DNA of 64,000 nucleotides from Daucus carota subsp. sativus. Lineage: Eukaryota > Streptophyta > Magnoliopsida > Apiales > Apiaceae. The notes below the pieces were generated by a model. It had not been told where the DNA came from, made no database searches, and was given only the letters and a program-made list of their open reading frames with translations. Of this stretch, positions 43,970-54,694 are shown in pieces. The translations under genes were made by a program, and so were the position numbers. Within the stretch, counting starts at the first letter, position 1; each line of letters begins with the position of its first letter. Where the stretch lies: contig NC_030382.2 in assembly GCF_001625215.2 (NCBI RefSeq), positions 47,457,364 through 47,521,363 of the forward strand, read 5' to 3'.

Positions 43970-45095
43970 TTTTCTGTACATCAAAGAAAGAACCAGTTAG
44001 CACATTATAGAAGAAAGAAGGTGAAATAAGTAGCCATTATTATAGAAAATATACTTGAGTTTTCTTGTACTGATTCTAAGTGAAAAATTAGGTGGAGAAG
44101 AATGGAAAACAGAGGAATGTGAGCAGCTAGACAAGATGGGAGCTTACTGATTTGGATAAGGCAAATGATGAGATGGGAAGGAGAGAAGAAGAGGAAGAGG
44201 ATGATGGGGAGTGAAGGAAGGAAGATGATGGGGAAAATGTGGCATGATATGCTGCATATAAATAGGAAAAACTCTAGACTTTGGGTTCAACCTCCTTTTC
44301 ATCTGCTTTTACCATTTTTTTCAACCAGGTAATGCTCTCTAATCTCTATCCATGAGGACCATGACCAAAAAAGACAAGTGTCATTTTATTTTTGTTTTTT
44401 ATTATTTCTAATTCTATTAATTACTTATAATGGTCTAGCACGAAAATAATCATCAATTATAATCTTTTGTTTGTGTGTGTCTATAGACACAGTTTACTTT
44501 AGTTTTTCTAGTTTTGTAAGAGTTTGTCTAGTATGTGCTCATTGACACATGTTAATCGCAGAATTTTACATGTTTGAGAGATTTTTATTGGTGTAATGGT
44601 TGTATATGCAGCGAGTTCCATCATTATTAAAATACGAGAGTTGATAAAAATGAGTCAAATCTATAAAATTCCGCGTTTAACATGTACCCATTGACCGACG
44701 CTAGAAAAATCGGATTTTGTAAAGGTGTAGTGCTAGTGTATACACGAGAATGTTGGAAGTTTGAAGACGGAATGCAAGGTGGAAGCGGTGAAGAGGGTCA
44801 TAATGGCGAAATGGTAGGAACCGATATTCTAGTAAATTCCCTGTCTGTCTCTTCGTGTTTTAAGGCTTTGAATTGATTCCATTCAATACCAACTCTGTTT
44901 TTTCCCGGTGGGAGACTTTAATTCTGGGACAGTTGAATTAAAAGCACCCCTTGAACAACCAATGTTTTTTCTTCTCCAGTTTCATGTGCATTGATTCATC
45001 ACACAACCAAAACACCTACTGCCGGCACGTTGAAACCGGCCTCCCCGGCTAAACAATACTCCTAGCTACCCTCATTTTACGCATCAATATATTTA
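43970..45095. other. Expansin promoter and intergenic sequence
   Basis: No ORF supported. GA-rich stretch at 44155-44235 (AGGAGAGAAGAAGAGG type) fits a plant 5' UTR or promoter. Confidence 0.4.
44254..44264 (-). promoter_or_regulatory. TATA-like site of the expansin gene
   Basis: Minus strand CTATTTATATG about 285 bp upstream of the ATG; leaves room for a long 5' UTR. Confidence 0.4.
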
Positions 45096-45287
45096 GGGAT
45101 TTTCTATGGTGTGCCCAAGGGCACACAATAGTCCCTAACTCCAATAAAAATAGTTCTTTTTGATTGGTGGATGAACAATAAATGATGATGGCCCCCCTGC
45201 ATTCACATCAACTCCACCAATCAAAATAGGCCATTTTTATAGAATTTAGTGTTTATTGTGTGCCTTGGGCACACATTAGAAAGACCG
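45096..45287. mobile_element. Mutator-like MITE, copy 1, 9-bp target duplication
   Basis: 192 bp. Ends GGGATTTTCTATGGTGTGCC and (reverse complement) CGGTCTTTCTAATGTGTGCC. Just inside each end is a short palindrome GTGTGCCCAAGGGCACAC. Exact duplication ATATATTTA at 45087-45095 and 45288-45296. Same family as 49825-50017. Confidence 0.88.
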
Positions 45288-47512
45288 ATATATTTATCCA
45301 CTTTTTGTTGAATGTTTTTTTTGTTTTTGAAACTACTTTTGTTGTATGCTTTAATATTTGTAATTGTCATTATATCGATGTCTGTGATCTCGGATTATAA
45401 AACACTTGAATCGGATAAACAGAATATTTCTAGTCGGATTTGAGTTTCAGTTTCTTGTTCGAGAAATATATTCAGTTGGATTTGAATTCGTTTATAAAAG
45501 TGGAAAAGTGATAGTTTGATTATTTTTGATAAATTTTGGATTAAATGGAACATCTCAAAAAATAAACCGTATTAAGTCAGTTTTCTATGTTTTACAGTAA
45601 ATTTCGTAAAATTTGGGCCATTCCGTGATAACAATGAGCCAATGAGGAGTATTCACCAGGTCTGATGTAGGTTTCGTAGTTGCAAATTTATTATCCAACG
45701 GCCAATAACCGCTTAATGCGTTCAAACTAGTACTGACAAGGCGACAGAATTTCAGCCATTGCTGGCGCCAAAGTAGCTTTGTAAGCGTTGTGTTCAGAAA
45801 TCATCTCAACCATCAGTTTATTACACTATTTTTATTTTATTTCTGCCTGTTTTAATCCCCCACCACAAACCAGGTGTATGATTCTTTTCAGCATTCTCTG
45901 TTTTTTGCTTTTTCACTCTTCACTCTTCAGTAGTTCCTGTACGGTTACACCTCTCTCCATCACATGCTGCTATAGTGCTATGCTACTCAGATTTCAAATT
46001 AAATACTTTTTTTGATTAACAGATTCTTTACATTATTTTTTAGCTCAGGCTTTAAACTTCTATATATGTATAGTTTCGTATTATTTTTGTCTCTAAATAA
46101 AAATTTAATGTTTAAATTTTTATTTAAACAAATAATTAAAAAATCTTATGAAGCTGTATTTTATATAAGTTCTTAAATACGTATAAACAAACAGTAAACA
46201 TAAACGACCTGTTGCTAAGAGTCTGAGACCAAGGAGTATCCTATTGTATCGGAGGTGGGTTTGAACTTGATTCGATTCTTCTGAAATCTAGAATTTTTTA
46301 TTTTAGAAAAAAAGGAGCTAAAACTACAGTAGCGTTCAAATTACGAACAAAAATAATTAACTGGAGTCTGGGATGATGTTAATGTTTAGAAGTGTCATGT
46401 TTCCTTTTAATATGACCTTTTAATGATAATAAGTTAACGACCGTAAGGTAACCTAACTGCACTAGTCGAGTAGTTGAATGCTTTTAGTTTATCTTTCAAT
46501 TCAGTATTGCACTTAGAGAATTTAAAATTCAAACAGTTGAGACCTGCACTTTCTTAAAGCATATTCAACTACCTATTGGGATTTGCAGGCAGCTTTTTGT
46601 AAAGACTTGAAGAAATACCAGCAGCTAATTCTAATCTTCGAACACAAAAAGGCGTTTCTTTAACATGCTCATTGCTCCACTCAGGGGGCAAAGAATAATC
46701 AAAGTCATTTGGATGATTTAGTGATAATTGGGACAGTTAGCAACAGAAATGATACATAAACAACGAAAGAATTAATAATTGGATGTGGGTACCTAACATG
46801 TGTGTTAGCAGCATACGTTTAGCCGGCAAAAAAGTGTTGGAGGTATTAACTCTAAGTTTGTGACGCATATAAGGAGGTGTTATAGTATTATTTAGTAAAA
46901 AATTGTCTCATTTAAAAGATTTTCACGTCCAGCGCAGGGTTCATGTCTAACGTCGGATATGTCTTAATATCATTCTTATGTTATGTAACAACTTTCATAA
47001 TAAACTTTAAATGAAAACTACTTGCTACCTAAATTTATGAAAAGCTTCAGTTGCGTGCATGCATGAAGTCTTTGCATTGGACTAATCTTAATTGCTATCG
47101 TGTTTAAGTTGAATTGGAATTCTAATTACAGGGATTAGTATTTTTATCTGTCACGTACGTGTTTATCGGAGGTATTAATTCGAAAGGAAGCAAGCACATG
47201 GAGCAGAAGGATGAAAATAGCAACACTGAAGTTGATTGCTTCACTGCCCCAGACAAAAGCATAAATGTATTTGGTGCAAAACGGCCTGTTTTAGCATGCT
47301 TCTTTACGTTTCTCATTCAATGGATAGCCTTGCCAATTTCAACTGATGCACATGTGGTGATGTAGCTAAACAGAAGTTGTTGCACGTCAATTTTGGGCAC
47401 CATTGTAGAGCATAAGTGTCATTTTGCTCTGCATTCCTAATGCGTCTTGTAGGGCAATTTCATTTAGCGAATTAGACGATTAGACAATTTTTCATAAATG
47501 GGTATATTATAA
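45288..47512. other. Intergenic, no gene recognised
   Basis: AT-rich with several short ORFs that look random. Around 46040-46200 there are degenerate pieces similar to the inside of the Stowaway-like element at 36374. Confidence 0.4.
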
Positions 47513-47638
47513 GTCCGGGGGTATTCACCGAAACCGCATCTCTAATTTAAGGGTAGGGACAGGGCTGCGTACATTTTATCCTCATCAGACTCTGCTCAAA
47601 GCGAGAATACTGAGTATGTATGGTATGGTATATTATAA
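47513..47638 (+). mobile_element. SINE 3' fragment (TS/SolS-like tail)
   Basis: GGGGGTATTCACCGAAACCG, then TAAGGGTAGGGACAGGGCTG, CGTACATTTTATCCTCATC and AGACTCTGCTC, ending near GAGAATACTGAGTATGTATG. This order matches the 3' part of plant TS-type SINEs (GGGTAGGGGTAAGG, TGCGTACA, ACCCTCCCCAGACCC, ACTGGGTATGTTGTTG). The tRNA-like head is missing. Confidence 0.7.
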
Positions 47639-48285
47639 ACTAGGATGAGCGTCAAGATTTAGCAAGGTTTTTTTTTTTTTTTTTTTGCGAATTGTATAAT
47701 TTCTCATGATCAATCGTAGAATAAAATGTGTAGAGTACATATTAGGATGAGCGTCAAGATTTTTTAAAATAAAATTTGAATTCTACTTTTTATCATCGGA
47801 GCAAAAGAGAAAAATTTGTATCGCTTATTATTTGGACTATTGAATCACACTAATCAGAGCTTATTTCAACATACGTCGTAATCGTATCTTCTTAAGCGAA
47901 GAAATATTGAAAAGATAATATAGTGAATTAATGGCGATGAGACATGAATAGAAAGAAAATGAAAGAAGGTATGCGTTACTGAAAGAAGAGGGAGGATATA
48001 TGGAGGGAAGCAACAAGTCACATGGAAGGCCCGAGTTTGCAACATGTTGGGGGTACTTTTCTGAGACGTTGAAATGAAAGGGGTGTCCCATTTGACTCGT
48101 TCTATTTACACCACCCTTATAACCAAAATACCGAACAATATGTAGTTGGTCCCGGCTTCACATGCGGACCGAACCTACTTTTTACATGGACAATCTGGAG
48201 CCACCAAGTACACTGTTGCTCTATTTCCTGATACTGTTACCCCACGTTAATGGAGGAGGACAGGATTCACATGATACCTCTCTTT
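47639..48285. other. Intergenic with a T-run
   Basis: A run of ~22 T at 47667-47688 and AGGATGAGCGTCAAGATTT occurring twice (47642 and 47743), a ~100-bp spaced direct repeat. No gene. Confidence 0.5.
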
Positions 48286-48570
48286 GTTTTCTCTCGTTCA
48301 AATTCTCGTTGTACTGAATATTTGCATATGCATCGTCTTACTGTGTAATTTAGATTTTTTTAGAAATTACGAATATCATAAAACTTTCGTGGCACCACAA
48401 ATCTAGCTAGATTGCATCAGTTATTGCCGATGTAAAATTGTAAACATTGTAGTAGTCATTTTGTTAGTAGAAGCATCTGGAGGGCTGAGTTTGAGTTAGA
48501 TAAGTGCCCACAATTTCAAATCACTCTCTTGCAGAGCATCGTTTTGTGCGGTTGATTTTTTATACGTATG
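48286..48570. repeat. Segmental direct duplication, copy A
   Basis: Pairs with 48840-49475. Shared: CTCGTTGTACTGAATATT, CGTCTTACTGT, AGCACCACAAATCTAGC-type stretch, AGATTGCATCAGTT, TAGTAGTCATTTTGTTAG, GTTTTGTGCGGTTGAT. Copy A lacks the MITE of copy B but has ~65 bp more near 48476-48540. Confidence 0.8.
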
Positions 48571-48839
48571 CTGAAATATTTATGTATAACTTTATTTTGT
48601 AATAAAAATTTGTATTTAATTTTGGTAAAAAAGTAGTAAAATTTTCAAGAACACAGTAGCATCTCCAAAGTGATGACTTTGTTGATATAGATTAATGCCC
48701 GTCTAAATTTGTTGTAATTCAGTAAAATTGATTATAATAAGTGGTTGAAAATATTAATTTTATTATTATTTAAATAACTATAAATATAATATATTATTTC
48801 AACATAATAAATATAATAACTTTTGGTTGCATATTATTC

Positions 48840-49475
48840 AATCTCGTTCAAAATCTCGTTGTACTGAATATTTTTGCATATGCTTCGTCTTACTGTAATT
48901 TAGATTTTTTTAGAAATTTACGAATATCATAAAGCTTTCGTAGCACCACAAATCTAGCAAGATGACCCGTGAGATTGCATCAGTTGTCGCCCATGCAAGA
49001 GCATCTCCAGTGGCGTTCACTATAATCGTTCGCTAAATTGAATCTGTAAAATTTGCCGAATCGACAATGTGCTTCAATGATGTTGGCTATATTGTTTGGT
49101 TATAATTTAAAAATAGTATATTATTAATATTTAGATTGTTATAAATAGAATATATCAGTTTAATATGGTAATAAATAATATGTAATCAGTCGGAAGGAGG
49201 AAAATAAATTGCGGGAGATGACGTGGAATTCGTACAGATCTGTAGCGGATCGACAAATATAGACATACATAGAGGGTTGGCTATAATTATACACAAAGGA
49301 TTGCTGACATTTGCTATGGTTGGAGTTCTATATTTTGTGAACATTGATTATAAATTTTAATTTTAAAAAGCCACATGGACTTTTAGCTAAGGGGTTTGTG
49401 AGTGTTGGAGATGCTCTAAACATGGTAGTAGTCATTTTGTTAGTAGAAGCATAGTTTTGTGCGGTTGATGTTTTA
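48840..49475. repeat. Segmental direct duplication, copy B, with MITE insertion
   Basis: Same order of blocks as copy A with the 418-bp element at 48999-49416 placed between CCCATGCAA and TAAACATGG. Confidence 0.8.
48999..49416. mobile_element. MITE with GAGCATCTCCA ends
   Basis: Ends GAGCATCTCCAGTGG and (reverse complement) GAGCATCTCCAACAC. Non-coding. Copy A (48286-48570) provides a paralogous site without it. A clean target duplication was not visible. Confidence 0.75.
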
Positions 49476-49824
49476 TATGTAAAGTGTAAATTAAAGTTAA
49501 TTTGAGTTGCAAATAAAAAAACAACTCGTGCAACAAAAAGGGATTTCAAAATCTTAAATGCAATTACATGTTAAATTGAAGAGGTTATAAACCGGTTCAA
49601 AAAAAATAATTCGTAAAACATTGATTCTGAAGGAAAAAGAATGATAAAAAGAGTTTAAGCAAATAATATGTCAATAATTTGCCACGTGTAAATATGAATC
49701 CGTAAGACGATATATAGAAACGAAATCTTTCAAAAAGTAAATTAGTATTTTGTAAAATAACCAAATAAGTGAAGACAAGCCCCAAAATATTTAGGAATCT
49801 TATTATTGTTGCGGATAAATATAA
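49476..49824. other. Intergenic, nothing recognised
   Basis: AT-rich; no supported ORF or repeat. Confidence 0.4.
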
Positions 49825-50017
49825 CGGTTTTTCTATGGTGTGCCCATGAGCACACATTAAGCACTAACTCCTATGAGTTTGGTGCATTTCTATTGGTCAT
49901 CTAATCATAAATAAAGATGATCCCTCTGCATTTACACCAAGTCCACCAATTAAAATCTACCAAAATTATCAAATTTAGTGTATAATGTGTGCCCATGGGC
50001 ACACACTAGACAAACCC
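49825..50017. mobile_element. Mutator-like MITE, copy 2, 9-bp target duplication
   Basis: 193 bp. Ends CGGTTTTTCTATGGTGTGCC and (reverse complement) GGGTTTGTCTAGTGTGTGCC, with the palindrome GTGTGCCCATGGGCACAC near the right end. Exact duplication TAAATATAA at 49816-49824 and 50018-50026. Similar to 45096-45287 in length and in ends, with a diverged middle. Confidence 0.88.
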
Positions 50018-51015
50018 TAAATATAATTATACTTATCCACGGATAATCATGTGTTGTCCCTTTGATAGTCACGGTCCAATACGGGGTCCATTAGCACATG
50101 CGGGAAGCCTCGTGATTGTCATGAAAGTGTAGTACATGTGAGCGCACTTTGAAATTTTGAATCTCTACTTTGGGTCCAAATCCATTTTAACAAGACAGGT
50201 CATAGAAGTTATAAAGGCCCACTCGTATGGTTTGAAAATGGCGAGATTAAAGTATTTTTTTTAATTTCAAATTAATATATATATATATATATATATTTAT
50301 ATGTGTGTGTATAATTTATAAATTGATATTAAATTAGAAAAATTTGAAGTTGGTATAAGATGTTTTCTAAACAAACTTATATTCATTTTATATTTTTAAT
50401 ATGAGATTTGATTTATCATCAATAAAAATATTTTTGTTGAGTGGCTGATTAACAATTGCCCATGAATATATGCTGGACACCAAAAAATTCAAGGTTTCGG
50501 AGTCCGGTCCGGTGCATGTCAATGCATTTTTATTTTATATTTTTTTGATGTCACGCATTTCCAGCATTGTATAATTATGATGTTTTTCGAAAAATATATT
50601 ATTTTTAATTTTCGACAACAACACGTTTTTATTATGTTTTTATGGGGTTTTTCACAAATAAAGATTTATAACTTCGCAACAAAAATTATTTAAAATCAAT
50701 CACAAATAAAATTTAATATCCTAAAAGTAAATCAAATCGATTTGTCATGTCTAACTTAAATATTATACTTAGAATTAGAACAATTTAACCCACTATCAAC
50801 GTAATTATCGAAATCATACTTCAGTCGATTAATGAGTATGATTAATGAAAATCATAATCTTAATCCCGTGTTACAATATTTGGATTAGCAATTCTTAGCG
50901 TAAATTATTCCCTCCATGTCCATTTGGATTCTACATGAATATGGTTTCCATCCACCTATATCGCCATGCACTCCGAGCATTTTTAACAGATTAATTATAT
51001 GATATCCTCAACTAA
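50018..51015. other. Intergenic with (AT)n run
   Basis: Alternating AT of ~24 bp at 50274-50297 followed by GTGTGTGT. No gene. Confidence 0.5.
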
Positions 51016-51718
51016 GAAGCCTTTGGCCAACTCCAAGCATAGATCCAAATTTGGATCACCAAATAATCCAAATTTAGGACGAGATTCAAATTCTATTCCA
51101 ACCATGTAATCCAAATATAGATCCAAATTCATCCATCATTATAATATTCATATACTTTGATTTTAAATATTTCAAAAAATGATTAACTAATTTCATCATT
51201 AATTATAATAATACAACTAACGACTAGACAAAGATAAAATATTATAAAATAATTCGAAAAAGTTAAAACGGTACATAAAAATAAATTAAAAATATTAAAA
51301 TATTACATTAAAATACTAATTCTCAGAATTAGTATATTTTCCCCACAAAGCTCAATTGGTGCATTTCGAAATTCAAGATGGTCAATATTTATTTTTGATT
51401 TTTCTGTAGCGATTGATAAATTATTGGAATTTTATGTATTCTGAAATTTTATGTATTTTGAAATTTAATTTATAATTAAGCATTGTGTTAATTATATTCT
51501 ATTCTTAATTAATCAATCTTTAATAATATTAAGAAAATCATCAAATAATAAAAATAATAATATTTTAATGTTAAAAAGATTTGGATCAGTGAATAGCAGT
51601 GATCCAAATTTGGACCAGTATTATTCACTGATCCAAATTTGGATCACTCTTTAGTCAGTGGTTTGGGACAGAACTGCCCCAAATTTGGATTTTTGGATCA
51701 CGGTTGGAGATGCCTTCA
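51016..51718. mobile_element. MITE with repeated ATCCAAATTTGGAT palindromes
   Basis: Ends GAAGCCTTTGGCCAACTCC and (reverse complement) GAAGGCATCTCCAACCGTG, followed on both sides by runs of GATCCAAATTTGGATCA. The GGCATCTCCAACC end is the common plant type also seen at 48999-49416. About 700 bp, AT-rich centre, no ORF. Target duplication unclear. Confidence 0.7.
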
Positions 51719-51786
51719 GAAAAATTAGCACGCTTTTGCCAGCAATTGGAGTTTTGATTATTGGCTAGCTAAGGTATATTTTATAA

Positions 51787-52087
51787 GGGTGCTGGTCCCT
51801 GGCGACTGCCAGGGCCGGCTTAACCAACATTTGGTTTTTTAATCGTCGGATGTATATCCAGCGGTCCAGATTATAACAAATTTTTCCTATATGTTTAGCG
51901 CTTTTTAACCGTTAGACGGGGCTTCTCTAGCGCTTTTTAACCGCTAGACGTAATAGAATTACCCCGTCTAGCGGTTAAAAAGCGCTAGATGTACTAAAAT
52001 TTTGTTATAATCTGGGCCGTTGGATGCCCATAAACCATATGTTGGTTAACAGCGTCCCTGGCAATCGACTGCCAGGGACCTGGACCC
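51787..52087. mobile_element. Mutator-like MITE with TIR layout like the large MULE, 9-bp target duplication
   Basis: 301 bp. Ends GGGTGCTGGTCCCTGGCGA and (reverse complement) GGGTCCAGGTCCCTGGCAG; arms run ~100 bp. Exact duplication ATTTTATAA at 51778-51786 and 52088-52096. In order from the end: a CCCTGGC...GCCAGGG hairpin, a TTAACCAAC block, a CGTCGGATGTATATCCAGCGG-type hairpin, then TAGCGCTTTTTAACCGCTAGACG palindromes. No ORF. Confidence 0.9.
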
Positions 52088-52096
52088 ATTTTATAA

Positions 52097-52816
52097 TATC
52101 ACATTATGTCACCAGAGTAGTTTGAATGTCGAGTTTATATTTGGGAGAGGATGGATGGTTGTTGATTGAATCAAAGAATCATAAAAAGTAGTAATAGATC
52201 GAGGACAAGGAGTCCTGTCTAGCGAAAAAAGAGTATAAGTCCATCAATAACTTGTAAAATGCAGCTCAGAACTAGAATTCTGAAGCGCCCATGCTTCAAT
52301 TACTTTAGACACCAGACCTTCCTTGCTATTAGCGATAAATAAATTTATAACTGATGGAATTTTTTTTGATTACACATTATCTCATTTATTAATACATAAT
52401 ATATGCACCTACATAAATCACCCTCAAGCTCCCACTGATTTGTGTTGGTTGAAATTCTAGAGAGAAAAATTTAGAAGAATCTACTGTTGCCAGAGATGTA
52501 AAAAAAAAACAGAAGCTACCAGTATTAGGCCTAGCTTAGTCATGTAATTCTGCTTTAAACACTTGTGGGTTATGCTTGAATTTTGTAGAGTGAAATGTTT
52601 CATGTAAACCTTTGTTGTTTTCAGGAACTCCCATTTTGCACACGGTTCTTGAAACTCGATGCTCAATATGATGATTTTCCAACTTTCGCATAAGTTTATG
52701 AGTATGAGTTAGTTTCGCCATTGATCCTATAACTGTTTCTTGTAATTGTAATACTAGAGTTGCAAGATACATGATAGTTATTTCATGAAATGTGTAACAA
52801 AATGATGTTTATGCAG
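52097..52816. other. Intergenic; short unassigned minus-strand ORF
   Basis: A 78-codon minus-strand ORF (52772 to 52536, MYLATLVLQLQETVIGSMAK) has no recognised match. Nothing else seen. Confidence 0.3.
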
Positions 52817-53252
52817 GTTCTTTGTTTTGGTGAAATGCTCTAATGTGCGGATACTTGGCTTTCTCTATTCCACTGTCAATATTGACCATTGCCAGAAGCA
52901 GAGCAGAAAGAAGCAGGATTATCTTGATAATTATAGATTCGGTAAATATAGGTCATTTGTGATGTTTATCATATGCCTAATTACAAAACCTTTATACAAC
53001 TTAACAGGTCTTGGAACTTAATTTTTGGTCATTTCTAGGTAATGCTGGGACTACTTCTGCAGCTTCTGCAACGACGTCTATTTTGTAACTAACACATACA
53101 GGGAATGGTTCGTCTAATTGGCTTGCAGTCTGTCAGCAATTCAATGATTTTTGCCACCAAGCTTCTGGATGGTTGATCGGCTCTTTTAATGCAGTTGTCT
53201 TCTTATGTTGCTGGTTATCATTCAAAGGACTGCATTGTCACGACGACACTAA
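52817..53252 (+). pseudogene. CASP-like membrane protein, 3' part, broken
   Basis: Pieces in the order of a CASPL gene: after TATGCAG, FVLV then NALMCGYLAFSIPLSILTI (52820-52890) and RIILIIIDS; after an intron AGTTSAASATTSIL and [25 protein letters not shown] with SFNAVVFL, and [15 protein letters not shown] before a stop. These match transmembrane helices 3-4 of the CASP-like (DUF588) family, plasma-membrane four-helix proteins. Breaks: a one-base frame change at FVLV/NALM, a TAA where the family has Tyr before L(T/A)HTGN (near 53087), and another frame change near 53210. The first exon was not found, so the gene is also 5' truncated. Confidence 0.7.
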
Positions 53253-53658
53253 TATTGCATTCGTTGGAGGACCATATGTGAAGGAGGTGCAGTCCAAAGC
53301 ATCTGTTGTGACATCGATTTCTGCTCTAATTTGTACTAGTTTATTTTTGTGTTTATGTGCTACATAGGTATTCTGATGATCAGATTCGAGTTTGTATTTC
53401 GTATGTCTGTATGTAACTCGGAACTAGTATTTGAAAAAATTAATCAGACCAAACAATGATATGTTCATTCTAATAATCACAATCTCAAGCCTTGAACTGA
53501 ACATGGAATATCTGATAGCCATAATAGCTGCGTTTCTTTAATAGCTTAACTACACAACATGCTTTGTTAACCAATTGGATCTCATAAATTCGCCAGACAT
53601 GTAGATCAAGAATTTCAAAATCTCTATGTTCTTACCAGGACTTTGAGCTGCAAATATG

Positions 53659-54326
53659 TTATGCTAGTAGTGCCACAAGTTCATCAATCGACTTCAATGT
53701 CTTCTCATAATATAAATACGATTCGTATATCTTTGGTGTCCTAACATATTTATCAAACTGAAAAAACAAGAAAATTCACCAGTTAATCTTTACTCTAATC
53801 CATAAAAACAGTAGAGTATAGGATGGTGACATACCTCAGACATGTTATCCACCAATTCATTAGCTGTTTTAACATAAGAACTTCTTAGATTTTGTGGCAC
53901 CATAGTCATTGCATTGGTCATGTCCTGGGAAAGATAAGCAGCTTTTAGCCTAATGTAAAACAACACATACCTCCATGACAAGGTTTCCAACATGTTCCTA
54001 ATACTATGCAGTCCTTGAGCAGTCTGTCGAATTCTAGCAACTGCATCCTCCGGTGATAGCCCTGGCTCGAAAAAGTGTTCCTTTAGGAATGACCTTGTGC
54101 CCCAATTCTCAGCCTGTGCTACTGGAGTTGCTACACTATTTAGTCCACCTATAGCAATTGATGTCGCCACCAATGATGTCAAGAACTTCCGTCGTTTTTG
54201 TGTCGTGTTTTCTTCTCCAGAAAATGTAGCTTGGATTATGGTTGGGGTATGCAAGCGGCGATGGTGCTGCTGATGTTTTGGTGCAGTGATTTTGGCATGA
54301 TTGAAGTTCGTTAAGGTTGCCATCAT
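53659..54326 (-). CDS. PNSL2: PnsL2 / PsbQ-like 1, lumenal subunit of chloroplast NDH complex
   Basis: Two exons, 53835-54326 and 53659-53757, sum 591 bp, 196 residues. N-terminal chloroplast transit region, then a twin-arginine lumen signal QKRRKFLTSLVATSIAIGG ending VAQA before ENWG. The mature PsbQ-like four-helix part has ENWGTRSFLKEHFFEPGL, SPEDAVARIRQTAQGL, WRYVLFYIRLKAAYLSQDM and the final VRTPKIYESYLYYEKTL. These match PnsL2 (PQL1) closely by memory; PnsL3 is the alternative. In the family it sits in the thylakoid lumen in subcomplex L of the NDH-PSI supercomplex for cyclic electron flow. Nuclear-encoded. Start at MMATL or the second Met. Confidence 0.88.
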
Positions 54327-54694
54327 TGGAAGAGGTGAAGGATTGTTAATGTAGCAGCACAGGGGAATATATCTGTCCTCAGGCCAACATGGACCTTTGC
54401 TTTTAGTGACGTGGCGGATTCATTATCTTCATTGGGTGATTATAAACCAGAAATTAAACAAATGCAAGGGACCAGGATAAAATCTAAGTGGTAAAGTCAT
54501 ATTTTCTTTGAGTGAATAAAAATTGCAAACAATCTATTAGAGAATAATGGCTTTAGTGTAAAACAAACTTCATTAGATAACCCTCATATTGTTCAAATAA
54601 TCAGACAATTAGTATTCTGCTCAAGAGAAACTTGAACAATCCATAGCTACTATAAAATGAAAAACTGCCAGCAAGTTTTCGAAGAATTTTAGCT
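54327..54694. other. Short intergenic, PnsL2 promoter and TPR-SET 3' flank
   Basis: 368 bp, no further feature seen. Confidence 0.5.

Noticed and set aside
47122-47365. Overlapping short ORFs on both strands
   Set aside because: Neither shows a domain, a splice context or codon bias; likely chance.
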